Source: Diacronema lutheri
Lineage: Eukaryota; Haptophyta; Pavlovophyceae; Pavlovales; Pavlovaceae
Assembly: GCA_019448385.1 (NCBI GenBank)
Contig: JAGTXO010000055.1
Location: 124,001-188,000, forward strand
Reading direction: 5' to 3'
Length of the DNA: 64,000 nucleotides
Shown: in pieces, positions 1-11,475 of the stretch
Layout of the letters: the number at the start of each line of letters is the position of its first letter
Numbering within the stretch: position 1 is the first letter of the stretch
Made by a program: the position numbers and the translations under genes
The notes under the pieces: generated by a model
Told to the model about the DNA's origin: nothing
The model's input: only the letters and a program-made list of their open reading frames with translations
The model's database searches: none

Positions 1-1
1 T

Positions 2-1168
2 GCCGCGCGCCGTGCGAGCGGAGAAGTGAAGCACGATTGGGAGCGCGGGGAGCACGACGCGATCACAGACGGCGCCGCGGCGGAGGCGCGCGCGCCCGCC
101 GCGCGCCTCGCACGCGCAGCCGAAGCTGCGCGTGGCGGCGGCGTAGATGACGGCGCAGACGACGACGACGGCGGCGGCGGCGGCGCACGCAGGAGCGCCC
201 GCGTCGGGCTCGCCGACGCGCTCGTTGAGGTGGCCGAGCTGCTTGACGGGAATCGGCGGTTTGGCGCGGGTCGGCTTGCCCTCGAGCCCGCGCGCGCGGC
301 CGCGGCGGACGGCGCGCGGCTGATGCGCGGCCGGTGCGGCGGCATTGAACTGCGCGCGCCGGTCGCGCGTTGGGACGGCGGCGCGTGCGCACAGTTTGCG
401 CACAGGTTGGGCCTCGGCCGCCATGCGCCGAGTTTTGCGGCCAACTTGAACGGCGAGCGCCTGTGCGCGCTGCACGCCAGCCAGCTGCCCGGCCTCGGCG
501 TGCGCGACCCGCTCGAGCAGCGCGCGCTCCTCTCCGCGGTGCGCGAGCTCAACGCTGCCGAGGCGGCACGGCTCGAGTTTGCACGGCTCGTTGCGGCCAT
601 CGCTCGCGGCGCGGCTGGCGGCGTGGCCGCATCGCTCCACCCGCGCGAGCCGCAGCCCGCGCAGCTGCCGCCGCAGCCGCACCAGCCGCGCGCCGCGCGC
701 CGATCGCCGCCCGCGTGCGGTGGCGGCAAAGATGAACACAGCGCGCAGCGCACCTTCGAGCAGATCCCCGTCCCGCGCGTGCCCGGTGCGGACGAGCGCC
801 TGCGCGGACTGCGCGCGCGGCTCCTCAGCCGGCAGCAGGCGGACGAGGCCGCCGTGGCCGCCGCGCGCGGCGCGGGCGCGGGTGCGCCGCTCGTGGCGGC
901 CGCGGCTATGGCCGCGGGCCTGCCGCCGCCCGCGTGCCTGCCGTTGGCTCTCTGCGCGCTCTTTGCGCCCTCCAACTCGGCCGACGCCGCCGCCGCAGAC
1001 GCGCGCGCGCGCTCTCCGTCGGCGTCGCCACGCGGCCTTGCGGGACGGTCGCCGCGGCGCGTCGCCGGCATGGTGCGACGCGGCGCGTCGCGGGCTGCGA
1101 GCTTCGCCACGCCCACCACGCACGCGCCGCGCGCGTCGGCGCCGCCAGCCGCCTCGTCGCGCGCCTGA
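2..1168 (+). CDS. SAM-domain protein, 5' partial
   Basis: The frame is open from the window edge to a TGA at 1168, so the true start lies upstream or is an internal ATG such as the one near 323. A sterile alpha motif is visible at about nt 362-565: a Trp followed by a helical pattern with LGLGRHAPSF, then a GERLCALHASQLPGLGV segment that matches the SAM core. SAM domains mediate protein or RNA oligomerisation; the partner is unknown. The flanks are low-complexity Ala/Arg/Gly/Asp-rich sequence with no other recognisable domain. A second, unrelated SAM protein lies at 21637-22200. The SAM call is fairly sure; gene ends and any introns upstream are not. Confidence 0.5.
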   Translation, partial: AARRASGEVKHDWERGEHDAITDGAAAEARAPAARLARAAEAARGGGVDDGADDDDGGGGGARRSARVGLADALVEVAELLDGNRRFGAGRLALEPARAAAADGARLMRGRCGGIELRAPVARWDGGACAQFAHRLGLGRHAPSFAANLNGERLCALHASQLPGLGVRDPLEQRALLSAVRELNAAEAARLEFARLVAAIARGAAGGVAASLHPREPQPAQLPPQPHQPRAARRSPPACGGGKDEHSAQRTFEQIPVPRVPGADERLRGLRARLLSRQQADEAAVAAARGAGAGAPLVAAAAMAAGLPPPACLPLALCALFAPSNSADAAAADARARSPSASPRGLAGRSPRRVAGMVRRGASRAASFATPTTHAPRASAPPAASSRA

Positions 1169-1307
1169 CGGGCCGTTACAGCTGGCATGGCGCGCTGGCG
1201 CGCCGCCACGCGGTGTGGCGGGCCGTGCGCGCGCAGGGCGCGCGGATGGGGCACACGTGAAAAGCTCGTTGAGCCTTCGAAAAGCCCGCATTTTACCGCA
1301 GTCGTGT

Positions 1308-1360
1308 GGAAGGAAATTCAAATTTCCGCAACCGCGCGCCTTCAACATTTGAAAATTCCG
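1308..1360 (+). promoter_or_regulatory. AT-rich upstream block with imperfect palindrome
   Basis: In a stretch otherwise near 70% GC, an AT-rich block 60-110 bp upstream of the M11 start holds GGAAATTCAAATTTCC (about 1311-1326) and ATTTGAAAATTCCG (1347-1360). A very similar pair of words lies next to the DIM1-like start at 27097-27133. Role as a promoter element is inference from position and recurrence. Confidence 0.3.
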
Positions 1361-1420
1361 AGGTGCTCATTTTCCAAGGGCCTCGTTGCACCTCAAGACT
1401 CGACCACGCAATCTCCCTGC

Positions 1421-3359
1421 ATGCACGCACACGGCCTCCGCGCGCTCGGCGCGCTCCTGCCGCTCGCCGTCAGCGCGAGCGCCGCCGCCGACGTGATCTC
1501 CGCCCCTCCAAACGCCGGCACGACGATCGACTGCCGGCTCTCGCTCGTCGTGATGGAGCTCGGCGACCGCGAGTACTCGGCGACGTCCGACGTCGTCTCC
1601 AATGAGAATGTCTGGCTCTGCTCGCCGCCCGACGCGGACCCGAGTGGCATCGCCGATGAGAGCATCGTGCTGTACGGCGCTGAGCTCGACGAGCTTTCCG
1701 AATCCGAGCATCCCGGCCAGCTCGTGCGCATCCGCCAGGACGCTCCGGCCGTGCGCGCCGCCAACGCTACGCAGCTCGCCGCCTCGACGCGCCACGCATT
1801 TGGTAGCCAGAGGATGGCTCGCCCCGCTCGCATCGTCGAGGTCCTTGGCACGCTATCCGACCACGGCCGTCGGCTTGTGCGCACCGGCGGCGCTGGCTAT
1901 GTCGACCGCACGCGCTCGCACGGCTCGCGCTCCGTGCTGAGTGTCATCGTCAACGTCGCCGTCGGGGGCGGCACGCGCGCAACGTGGCCAAAGTCGTGCG
2001 CAGCCGGTGCGGTGCGCGAGGCGATGTGGGGCGCGCCGCGTGGCACGGTCGTCGATATCCCCGCCTCGCCGTGGGCGGCCAGCGGCCAGTGCCGCAGCAC
2101 CGACTCGTGCCTCTATTCGGTCGCCGACTTTTGGCGGCATGCATCGCGCGGCGCGGTCAACTTTGAGCAGGCGCGCAGCCGCGAGCTCGAACTCGGCACG
2201 GTGAACGGCTGGCCGGCCAACTTTTGCAACTGGGGCGAGATCTGGGCGGTGCTCAGACAGGCGGTGCGCGCGCGCGGCCTCAACGTGGACAGCTTTGACA
2301 ACGTCGTCGCGTACGTGCCTAAGCATTGTGCGATCGCCGTCGGCGCGATGAGCGGCAAGTTTGTGCTCGTGCGCGCCGCGCGCTGACGCTCGCTCGAGTC
2401 AGCGCCGCGCTGCGCCACGCACCGTAACGCACGCCTCCCGTCGCGCCCTTCGGCGCGTGTGGGCGCGTGCACGCAGGCCAACTACTGTCCAAAGTCGGGC
2501 ATCCGCGAGACGGCGCCCGGCATCATCTCGCACGAGCTCGGGCACAACTTGGGCTTTGGACACAGCGGCACACCGAGCGGCGGGGCGTACGATGACGCCT
2601 CGTCCGTGATGGGCGCATCCAAGCCCGGCACGTCGATGACGGTCAACATGGCGCACCGGTGACAGCGCGCGCGCGCGCGGGAGGCGGCGGCGGCGCGCAC
2701 ATCTCGGCCCTTCGCGCCCTTGAACGCGATCTGCGCTGCGGGGCACCATCACCGTCACGCTGACGTGCGGCGCGCGCCCGCGCAGGTACATGTTCCGCTG
2801 GCTCCCCGGTCTGCCCGGCTCGGTGCTCACCGACACGGACGTCAACGCGCCGAGCATCGACCGCACGCGGCAGGTGAGCCTCGCAGACGCGAACCGCGCC
2901 TCACTTCCCGCTGGCGCCAAGTGGGGCATCGAGGTGCATGACGGGGCGCGCTCGTGGTACGTGGCCTACCGCGGCTGCACGGGCTACGACCGCAAGGCGC
3001 CTGCCGGCTGGTGTGGCGCCGTGCAGGTCTCGCTCCGCGAAGAGGGCGAGGTCAAAGCCCTGCACGTCCGCTTCCTGAAGCGCGCGGGTGAGCAGGCGAC
3101 GTTTGGCTCGTCCAACCACATCACCGTCAAGACGCCCTCCGCCGTCCCAGTCCGCCTGCCGCCGCTTGGCACCGTGCGCGTCACGCTGCGCGTCGTGCGC
3201 GGCTCGGGCAGTGCGCCGCCGCAGCTGCCGTCGCCGCTGCCGTCGCCGCTGCCGAGGCGCTTCTGCCGCCGCGTCACGGACATGCGCCTCTGCCGCTCGG
3301 AGCGCGCGTGCCGCTGGAAGCGCTGGCGCGGCGTGTGCGCCCCCAAGTTGATCGGCTAG
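1421..3359 (+). CDS. Secreted M11 (gametolysin-type) zinc metalloprotease
   Basis: Three exons join in frame: 1421-2368, 2477-2658 and 2786-3359, giving 567 residues. The first ATG opens a clear signal peptide (ALGALLPLAVSASAAA). The zinc site HELGHNLGFGH is at about residue 334, followed by SSVMG as the likely Met-turn and NMAHR, as in MEROPS M11 gametolysins, which digest extracellular matrix or cell-wall glycoproteins. Exon 3 encodes a beta-rich domain, a Pro/Ser linker and a short Cys-rich end. Introns are GTGCGC...GCAG and GTGACA...GCAG. The stop at 3359 may not be the true end: coding-looking sequence follows at 3445-3543. Family call is confident; C-terminal structure is uncertain. Confidence 0.82.
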
Positions 3360-3444
3360 GCCGCGCGGCGCGCTGCGCATGATCAACGAGACGGACGGCT
3401 GCCGACGATGAACACCACCATGCACGCCGCGTGTGCGCAGGCAG

Positions 3445-3543
3445 CCGACGGCCGGCAGCGAGGGTCGCCTGCGAGACGTGTACATCACCAACCGTGTGCG
3501 TGGCGACGAGCTGACGGTGCAACAGACAACGTGCACCTCTTGA
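3445..3543 (+). other. Coding-looking fragment downstream of the M11 gene
   Basis: After a possible acceptor (GCAGGCAG), frame 1 reads GSEGRLRDVYITNRV then RGDELTVQQTTC and a TGA at 3541. The composition is protein-like, unlike the Ala/Arg shadow frames nearby. It may be a terminal exon of the M11 gene, joined from an upstream phase-0 donor such as GTGCGC at 3195, or a remnant of another gene. I could not settle the join. Confidence 0.3.
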
Positions 3544-3630
3544 CTGAAGACCACCCCTTGCAAAAATGCACAATATCAGACAGAAGTGCACATCATTCTA
3601 GGCGCGCAGGATATTTGCCTCCTTTTTTAT

Positions 3631-3692
3631 ACTAACGGCGCTTACGTCAGGACAGCGGGGTCAGCACCAGCTGCGGGGGAATCGAGTAGCCA
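3631..3692 (-). mobile_element. 62-bp truncated retroelement end with 13-bp target duplication
   Basis: The insert starts ACTAACGGCGCTTACGTC (the preceding AT belongs to either side) and is bracketed by identical 13-bp repeats CCTCCTTTTTTAT at 3618-3630 and 3693-3705. About 40 bp are nearly identical to the copy at 20544. Read on the minus strand it ends ...GTTAGTAT next to the target repeat, which suits a LINE/SINE-type 3' end with severe 5' truncation. The rest of 3360-3751 holds no gene I can support except the exon-like stretch noted at 3445-3543. Confidence 0.65.
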
Positions 3693-3751
3693 CCTCCTTT
3701 TTTATGCAAGCACTACTGTATGGTATGGCACCACATGGGTACGGATAAACG

Positions 3752-5308
3752 ATGTGGCAGACGGCCGGCCGTGCTTCACCGCGGATGCACTCTGCCGTGC
3801 AGACTCGCGCGATCGCGCACCGTCAAGCCGTCGCGGCATACGTGGGGCCCGGCAGCGGCGCGGAGAGCGAGCCGAGCGCCGGCGACGAGGCGCACACGAG
3901 CGCGCGCGACAACTTCACGTCGCCGGAGGTCACGCTCGGCAAGCGCTGCCACGGCGCGCACCTCGAGACGCTCAAGCTCGACATCACTCCGGTCGCCTCG
4001 CACTACCAGCTCATCCACTATGACGTGCCTTGCGACTTGGACGCCGCCACGCACAAGCTGCGCGTCTTTGGCCTCGTCGGCGCGCCGGCCGAGCTGAGCA
4101 TGGCGCAGCTGCGCGCCCTTCCGCACGTCTCCGTGCCCGTCGTCCTCGAGTGCGCCGGGCAGGGCCGCGTGCTCATGACGCGCCGGCTGTGGCAGCACGT
4201 GCCGTGGGGCGTCGACGCGTTTGGCTGCGCGCGCTGGACCGGCTGCTCGCTCGCCGACGTGCTGCGCGCCGCGGCGCCGACCGCGGCCGCGCGGCAGGTC
4301 GTGTTCACGGGCGCGGATCTCGGCGTTCAGGAGGACAAGGTGCAGCACTTTGAGCGCGCGCTGTCGCTCGAAGACGCGCTTGAGCTCGACGCAATCCTCG
4401 CGTACGAGATGAACGGAGCCGAGCTGACGCGCGCGCACGGCTATCCTCTGCGCCTCATCGTGCCGGGATGGTACGGCATGGCGTCCGTCAAGTGGCTCAC
4501 CTCGATCGAGCTCACTGACGGCTCGTGGACTGGCCTGCAGATGGAGGCGTACGCATACGCGCGGCGCGCGCACGACGCGACGCTCGTGCCTGTGCAGTAC
4601 CTGAACGTACGTGCGCTGATGGTGCCGCCCGGAGCGCCCGACTTCTTCACGCGCACGCGCGTCGTCAAGCCGGGCACGTGCCGCGTGGAGGGCAAGGCGT
4701 GGGGCGGCGTGTTCCGCGTCGTGAAGGTGGAGTTCTCGACGGACGGCAGCGCCACGTGGCGACCGGCCGTGCTTAATGCCGAGCCGAATGGTCCGCACGG
4801 GTGCGCGCGCCGCTGCGCCTCCGCGGCCGCGCAGGCGCGGCGGGAAACACTCGTGCGGTGCACAGCACGAGGTAGGCCAGTGAGGTAGGCCGTGTGGCGC
4901 CCACATCGCGCCGTGCGATGCGCGCCGCGCGCGCCGCGCGAGGGCAGGTGGCAGAGCTGGCAGTTTGATTGGGACGCAATGGTCGGCTCGCATGTCCTCA
5001 GCTGCCGCGCGATCGACGCGAGCGGTGCGGTGCAGGACGCGCTCTCCGACGCGCAATACAACTTCAATGCGATGGCCTCGACGCAGCCGCAGCAGGTTTA
5101 CGTGCGCGTCGTAGCGGACGCGGAGGTGCCCGGCACGCACGTCGATCTTGCGCAGGAGCTCAACGCGGTTCAGACCGTCGAGAAGCGCGGCGCGAGGCTT
5201 GGCGCGCACAGGGCGCACGTCGAGACGCGCTTGCGCGGTGCAGCGGCGCGCGCGCCGCTGTGCGCGTCCGGGGCTGCGGCGCTCTTCAAGACGCCCGGCA
5301 GCCAGTGA
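3752..5308 (+). CDS. Sulfite-oxidase-family molybdopterin enzyme
   Basis: Exons 3752-4800 and 4948-5308 (GT-AG intron, phase 2) give 469 residues. The N-terminal two thirds matches the oxidoreductase molybdopterin-binding fold, with the Mo-ligand Cys in VLECAGQGR (about residue 133; the family usually has CAGNGR or CAGNRR). YPLRLIVPGWYGMASVKWL, the conserved cofactor segment, is at about residues 230-250. The Mo-cofactor dimerisation domain follows, with the WQSWQFDWD segment created by the splice. There is no cytochrome b5 or FAD domain, so this is plant-type sulfite oxidase rather than nitrate reductase. An N-terminal extension of about 60 residues and a C-terminal tail are unmatched. The 62-bp insertion lies about 60 bp upstream of this ATG, so the 5' end is uncertain. 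Confidence 0.85.
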
Positions 5309-5455
5309 GGAACCTATAAAAATGTGCAATTGACACGTGGAGGGAGCGGTCTGACCAGGCGACCGCCGGCAGCTGCCACGGGAGGCGGCCGGTCATGCGC
5401 GCGCGCGCGCGGAAACGCTCGGATCCGGCCCGCCAGGCGTGCGCGCGGCGCGCGC

Positions 5456-8400
5456 TCACGTGCGCTCGCGGCTGTGCGCGCCGAGGCGCGGCCGCTTGGC
5501 CGCGGGCGCGGGCGGGTGCGCGCTGAGCACGTCGCGCAGCATCGCGAGCACGGCTTCGATCGTCGGCTCGTCGAGGGGCTCAGCCGCGTCGCGTGCGATC
5601 AGCTCGGGCAGGTGGCGCAGGAGGAAGGCGACGCACGCGGCCTTGAGGCGCGCGCAACCGTGCTCCGCCGCGGTGCGCAGCACGTCGAGCGCGTTCTCCG
5701 CGCAGATGTGCCTCGAGATGAAGGCTTCCGCGACATGCGTGAGCGCGCCGATCTGGTACCGCACGGCCGCGACGAGGACGTCGTGCGCGTTGAGCTCGCA
5801 CAGCGCGATCTCGCCCGTGTACAAGAAGCGCACGACGTCGCGCATCACCGCGGGCGCCACGTCCTCAATCACCACCTCCATCTGCCGCGCCTCCTGCATG
5901 CCCGCGCGGAACATGGCCTTCCAATATTCGGACTGCGAGTAGAGCACAAACCAGTGCACCGCCATGCACTCGCGCGGCGCAGAGGCGGCAGCGCCGCCGC
6001 CGCCGTCGCCGCCGCCGTCGCCGGCGAGGACGAGTGTGCAGTCGGCGAGGTCCAAATTGTGCAGCATCGACGCCGTCGCGCCCGTCGAAACGGCCGTCGG
6101 CGACGGCGGCGGCACCGCCCACGACTCGCCCACGCGGGAGCGCGCGAGGGCGCATACGACCTCGGCGGCCTCGGCCGTATCCCACTGTGCGTGCGACGCG
6201 AGTGAGGCGCGCAGACAGTCGAGCAGCCCGTACTGGAGCAGTGCGCCATGCGATTCGTCCTACCGACCGCAGCGGCACACGCGCGCGCCACGCAGCGGAG
6301 GGCGTGGGCGTGGGCGCGGGCGCGGGCGCGGTGCGGCGCGGTGCGGCGCGGCGCGGCGCAGCGCGGCGCGGCGCGGCGCGGCGCGGCGCGCCGCGGCGCG
6401 CCGCACGGGGACGAGATGGGCGAGCGCGTAAATGCACGCGGTGCGCGCCTCGTCCGAGATCGTTCCGACAGGCATCTGTAGCAGCCCACTCAACGAGTCA
6501 AGGAGCGGGGTACCGCCAAAGCAACCGCGCACGGCCTGCGCGCCGCTGCTGCTCCCCGCGCCACCGCTGCTGCCGCCGCCGCCACCGCCGCCGCCCGCCC
6601 CCGCGCCGGCCGCGGCGCACGGCCCGAGCGCGCCGCCGCCGGCGCCGGCGCCGGCGCCGCCGCCCGCGGCGTCGAGCGCGCCCACCGCGCAGCGCGCGCC
6701 CGCGCCGTAACCACCACCAGCGGCAGCGTGATGCTGCTCGCGCAGATCGTCGAGCGCGCCGCCGCCCGCGCCGCCGCCGCCGCCCGCGCCACCACCGCCG
6801 CCCGCGCTGCCATATTGCTGGTGCTGCGCCGGCCTGCGCGCGCGGCCGTGCGAGCGTACGGTGTGCATGAGCATCGCAAGCGCCGCCCTCGACTCTGGCG
6901 GAATGCGCGTCCGCCTGTGCAGCACCATGCATGCGGACAAGCCACCAAGCAGCACGAACTGCAAGCAGCCGCCAACGGATCGCGTGAGGCACTCGAGCAG
7001 CGCGAGCGACGCGCGCAGCGCCACACCCGACTCGGAGCAGAGCGGCCACTCGTCGAGCAGCGGCGGCGGCGCGCATCCGCCGCTCGCGCCGCCGCCGTCC
7101 GCGCTCTCGCGCACCGCGCCGCCGTCCGCCGCGCCGGCGGGCGCGCGCTCGGCCTCGGGCGCGATGGCAGGCGGCGGGCGCGCCGCCGCGCGCGACGAGC
7201 TCCGAGGCACGCTCACGCTCGGCGCAGCGGACGGCCCGCCCGCGCCGGCGCTCAGCGCGGCGGTGAGCGTGCTCGCTGCCGCTGCCGACGCGACCGCCTC
7301 CGCCATTGCTGACGAGGCCGTTACGAGCGAGCGCGGAGCCCCGAGCGGCGCGTCGGGCGGACCGACGGCGCGTGCCGCGAGCGCGGCGGCGTGAAGCGCG
7401 GCGCGCGCGCCTGGCGCGTCCGGCGCGGCCTCTGCGAGTCCGGGAAGAGGCCAGCCCGCCTGCGCCGCTGCCGCCATTGCTGCGACCAGGTTGGCCTCGC
7501 CCAGTCCCGCGGCGTGCGCCGCGCTCGCGAGTGACGCCAGCCCAATGCCCGCGCCCGCACCCGACAGCGCCGCCGCCGACGCGGCCGCCGCCGCCGCCGC
7601 CGCCGCGGCGCCCGCCGCGTCGACCTCGTAGCCGCCGATACAGCGGGCGGCGCCGGCGCCGCCGGCGGCGCCGGCGTGCGCGGCGGCGGCCGCGTCGGCG
7701 ATTGGCGGGCGCGGCGTGGCGCCGAGCCCACCGTACGGCCGGACAAGGCGCGTGAGCGCGTGCACCGCGCCCTCCGCCGCGATCAGCTCGCAGCGGCGGG
7801 GGCAGTCGGCGAGCAGGGTGAGCGTAACGGCTGCGCCGGACTGCGTGCCGGATTGCGCCGAGTGCAGCAGCTTGACGAGGACGGGGATGCAGCCGAGGCT
7901 CTCGAGCGTTCGGCGCGTCGGCTCCTCGTGCGCGAGCCATGAGAGTGCGGCCGCGGCCTGCGCCTGCACACAGCCGTCCGCCGAGTCAAGCAGCCGCGTG
8001 AGCGCGCACACGCCGCCCTCCACGCGGATCAGCTCGCGGTTCGCTGCGTCGTCGGCAAGCCAGCCGATGCCCGCGGCCGCGAGCCGCTGCACCACTGCGT
8101 CCTTGGAGCGCAGCAGGCTGACCAAGATCGCAACGCCCCCCTCCTGCGCGCGCGGCGCGCGCGGCGCGGGCGGCGCGGGCGGCGCGGGCGGCGAGGGCTG
8201 AGCGGGTGATCGCCTCAAGCCAACGGGCCCCAGCCGTGGCGGGCGCCTCGGGCCAGCGGGCCCCAGCCGTGGCGGGCGCAGCGGCGCGCACGGGCTGCGC
8301 GTGCGCGTGCCTTCCCGATCAGCTGCCGGATCTGCTCATTGTGCGCGCGCCACGACAGATCGGACAGAGGCTGCGGTTGGCCGCGCGCCTTGCCGACGAG

Positions 8401-9483
8401 TAGCGGTTCGAGGGGCTCGCCCGGCGCAGAGACGCGGCATGCGGGCAGCGGGCCCTTGGCGCTGCCGCCCGCGCCGGAGGACGCGGCGTGACCGACCGCG
8501 CCCATCGCCGCGGCGGCCGCCGCCGCGCGCGCGGACGCGTCAGACGGGGGGCTACCGCCATCACCGCCGTGCGGCGCTGGCGGGCCCACGTCGCCAAGCG
8601 CCCTTGATGCGCGAGCTGCCTCCTCGCGCACGGACAAGTCCGGTGACTCGAGCAGCTCGCGCAAGGCTGCGAGCGTGTCCGCCTGCGCGCGCGCACGCGG
8701 CGGACGGCGGCGAGGCGGCGGCGAGGCGGGTTAGGCCGTGCGCGTGCGTGCGCGTGTCATGCGGCCGGCGCGGCGCCGCACCTGCGCGATGAGCGGGCGA
8801 ATCTTGTGATCGGAGGCGAGCTGGGTGAGCGTGGCCGCCGCCTCGCGTTGCACACCCACGCTCTCCGAGCGCAGCAGCCGTACGAGCTTCGAGATGCCGC
8901 CCTGGTCGACGAGCGAGCGGCGGACATTATGGTCCTCGACGATCCAGTTGAGCGCGAGCGCTGTGAGCATCTGCGTCTGCGTGTCGGTGGCCTCGAGCAG
9001 GTCGAGGAGGGCGGGCACGCCGCCGTCCGACACGATCCGCGCGCGGATGTGCTGGTCCGCCGCGAGCTGGCGCAGCCCGAGCGCCGCCTCGCGCTGCACG
9101 CTCGCCGAGCCCGTGTTGAGCAGCTCCATCATCGCCGGCACCGCGCCCTGCGCGGCGATGAGCGCGCGGATGTGCTCGTCGCCGGCGAGCCATGAAAGCG
9201 CCGCGGCGGCTAGCCGCTGCACCGTCGCGTCGGGCGATTTGAGGCACGACACGAGCACGGGCACCGAACCGTCGGGCACACGCTCGTGGCTCAGCCGGCT
9301 GAGCTGCACGCCCGCCGCGGCCTCACCCGCGTGGTCGCGCAGCATGGCGACGAGCTCGCCTACCGACGTGACGGCGGGCGGGTGCGGCTGCGAGAGGCTC
9401 TGCGTGAGCCACTCGAGAGCCTGCGGCAGCGCACGCCGCCAGCTCATCACGGGGGGGACTCCGTCCTGCATCCCCGATACCAC
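5456..9483 (-). CDS. Armadillo-repeat plus BTB/POZ protein (ARIA/ABAP1-like)
   Basis: Minus-strand exons 9483-8782, 8682-8311, 8143-6407 and 6259-5456 give 1204 residues. Exons 1-3 hold ARM repeats of the GGVxxLVxLLxS...VQRxAAxALSWLA type. Splicing exon 2 to 3 restores NEQIRQLIGKEGGVAIL exactly. A long Ala/Gly-rich linker fills about residues 480-930. A BTB/POZ domain lies at about 1000-1150 (AVHWFVLYSQSEYW, VVRFLYTGEIAL). Plant ARIA and ABAP1 have the same ARM-then-BTB order and act as adaptors for transcription factors or Cullin-3 ligases; that role here is inference. Intron 2 (8144-8310) has a GC donor. The third acceptor (TAG at 6260) is the weakest join. Intron 3 is full of GGCGC repeats. 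Confidence 0.8.
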
Positions 9484-9621
9484 CGCCCACGACCACCAAA
9501 ATTTTTATAAGGGGAGAGGAAGGGGGGAGGATCTCCCTTTTCAATGGGGGCGCCGATACGAGTCCATGATCATGAGTCATGACAGCCAACTCAGTGGCAC
9601 GGCGCCGAGGCGCGACAAAGT

Positions 9622-11449
9622 TCAGTCCGCCTTCTTCGACTTGGAGGGTCTGTGCCGCGCGCTCGCGCCGCCACCCTTTTGCGGCGGCGGCGCGCCGCCG
9701 CTTCGCGCGCCGCCGGCGGCCGCGTCGCGCGGCGCGTCGGCGTCGCCGCGCTGCCCAAACTCGTTGAGGCGCGAGCGGTCGACGGGGTACACGTACCGCT
9801 GGTAGAGGAAGGCGAAAAAGACGATGTCGTCGCGGAAGACGGACATGCGGTGGAGTGCAGGCATCTTGATGATGAAGGCGAACAGGTCGTCGATGAACGT
9901 GTTGAGGAACTTGTAGAAGAAGAAATTCCACGGCAGATGCGCGACGCTCTTGAGCTTGTAGTTGATGAAGAGCTGCGGCGTCATCACGATGAACCCGATG
10001 CCGTACACGAGCGCGACAGCTGAGTTGAGCGCCCACGCCGCCCACGAGCGGTGGAAGTCGAAGACGAGCTCGTACGCCGCGTAGCCCACGACGAGCAGCA
10101 GCAGCGGCGGCGCGAGCAGCCCGTATGCCAGCCGGTCGTACTCGTCCGTCGAGCTCGCGCCGCCCGTGGGCGCGCGCGCCTTGTCCGCGCGCCTCACGCG
10201 CATCGCCTTGCCAATCTTGAAGACGCCGACGAGCAGCGAGAGGCCCGACGTGAGCTGCACGAGCCATGACGCGCCCTCGTCGACGAGGTAGACGAGGATG
10301 AGCGCCTCCATCCCAACGTTGGCCACGACCGAGCGCGTCGAGAGTCCCTCCATCGATTCGACCGACCGCCAGAAGGAGAGGTCCGACTGGAACGCGAGCA
10401 CGTCGAAGAGCACGTGCAGCGCGGACACGCCGACCGTCGCGTAGAGCAGGTACGGGTTCGTCTGCACGAACATGGCGCGCAGCTCGTCCGACTCCTTCTG
10501 CGAGATGCCCAGCGCCGCCTCCTGGCTCGCAAAGGAACGGCGCAGGTTAAGCATCCACACGAAACGGCCAACCGACATGGGCCGCAGCTCGAGCTCGAGG
10601 GGCGGCGAGCGCAGCGAGGCGTTGAGCGGGAGCAGCCGATTCGGCGTGATCTCGAGCTCGTTGACGAAGAGGATTGGGCGGAACTGCTGCCGCTGCGCGA
10701 CGAAGAGCCCCTCTGCGCTCCAGTGGTGCGCGAGCACCGCGGGCACGTCCTCACGTGACGGGTACTCGTCATTGTCGACGACCAGATTGATCGAGAGCGA
10801 GGGCTTCCACAGGGGTACGAGCTCGGTCGCGCGCCGTGCCTCGGGGATCGCCTCCAGCTCGAGCTGCCACGCGGGCCGCGCGCCCGTCAGCAGGTTGCGC
10901 AGCGGCTTGAAGGCGGGCCGCGGGCCGTGCACGACGAGCGGCACGTGCGTCGAGCTCACGTGCCGCCGCGAGTACGCCGGGTCCTGCGGGTCGGGAGAAG
11001 AGCCGTGTCGAGTAAGGTAGATGTGCGCGTACCTGCGAGCACGGCGGTGCGGCGGGTGCCGCGGCGGGATAAAAACCTCCGCGCGCGTAGGCCCGCGTGG
11101 GGTCGCAAGGCGGGCGCGACGCGCCTCGCGGCGAGTAATGCCGTGGCGCGCGCGCGGAAGGAAGCACGCACGCGCGCGCGCACACGGTCTCGTTGCTGCT
11201 CGCGCGCTCGCCGAGCGGCACGCTGACGTTTGTCCGCTTGTGGCCGGCGTCGAGCGTGTAGCTGAAGTCCGTCACGCGCCACACGAGGTCATCGGGCGAG
11301 AAGGCCTCGTACCGCGGCGTAGAGCTCAGAAAGACGTGCACGTCCAGTGGCGCGTCCGGCTCGAACGAGCAGCGGATGCGGCTGTCGTATCCCGCGCGGA
11401 AGCCGCCGACGAGGTAGACGAGTAATGCGCGAGTGACGATGAGCGGCAT
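9622..11449 (-). CDS. CLPTM1: CLPTM1-family multi-pass membrane protein
   Basis: Exons 11449-11184 and 11032-9622 join in phase 2 to give 558 residues. The splice creates NETVYAHIYLTRHG, followed by SSPDPQDPAY, a hallmark of CLPTM1 (SGHSPDPEDPEY in animals). An N-terminal hydrophobic segment, a luminal beta-rich domain, then about five transmembrane helices follow, with conserved MTPQLFINYKLKSVAHLPW and FYKFLNTFIDDLFAFIIKMP. Family members sit in ER and plasma membrane; the paralogue CLPTM1L scrambles GPI precursors. The C-terminus is a low-complexity basic tail. The 5' end is 26 bp from the divergent neighbour's start. CLPTM1 versus CLPTM1L is not separable by eye. Confidence 0.93.
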
Positions 11450-11475
11450 CGTGCCGCGTCGGAGGCCTCCGCGCG

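Noticed and set aside
3752-5308. Nitrate reductase
   Set aside because: Only the molybdenum and dimerisation domains are present; the heme and FAD/NADH domains are missing, and sequence continues to a stop without them.
6307-6405. GGCGC repeat block as a regulatory or fragile site
   Set aside because: It lies inside the third intron of the ARM-BTB gene and is best explained as intronic simple sequence.
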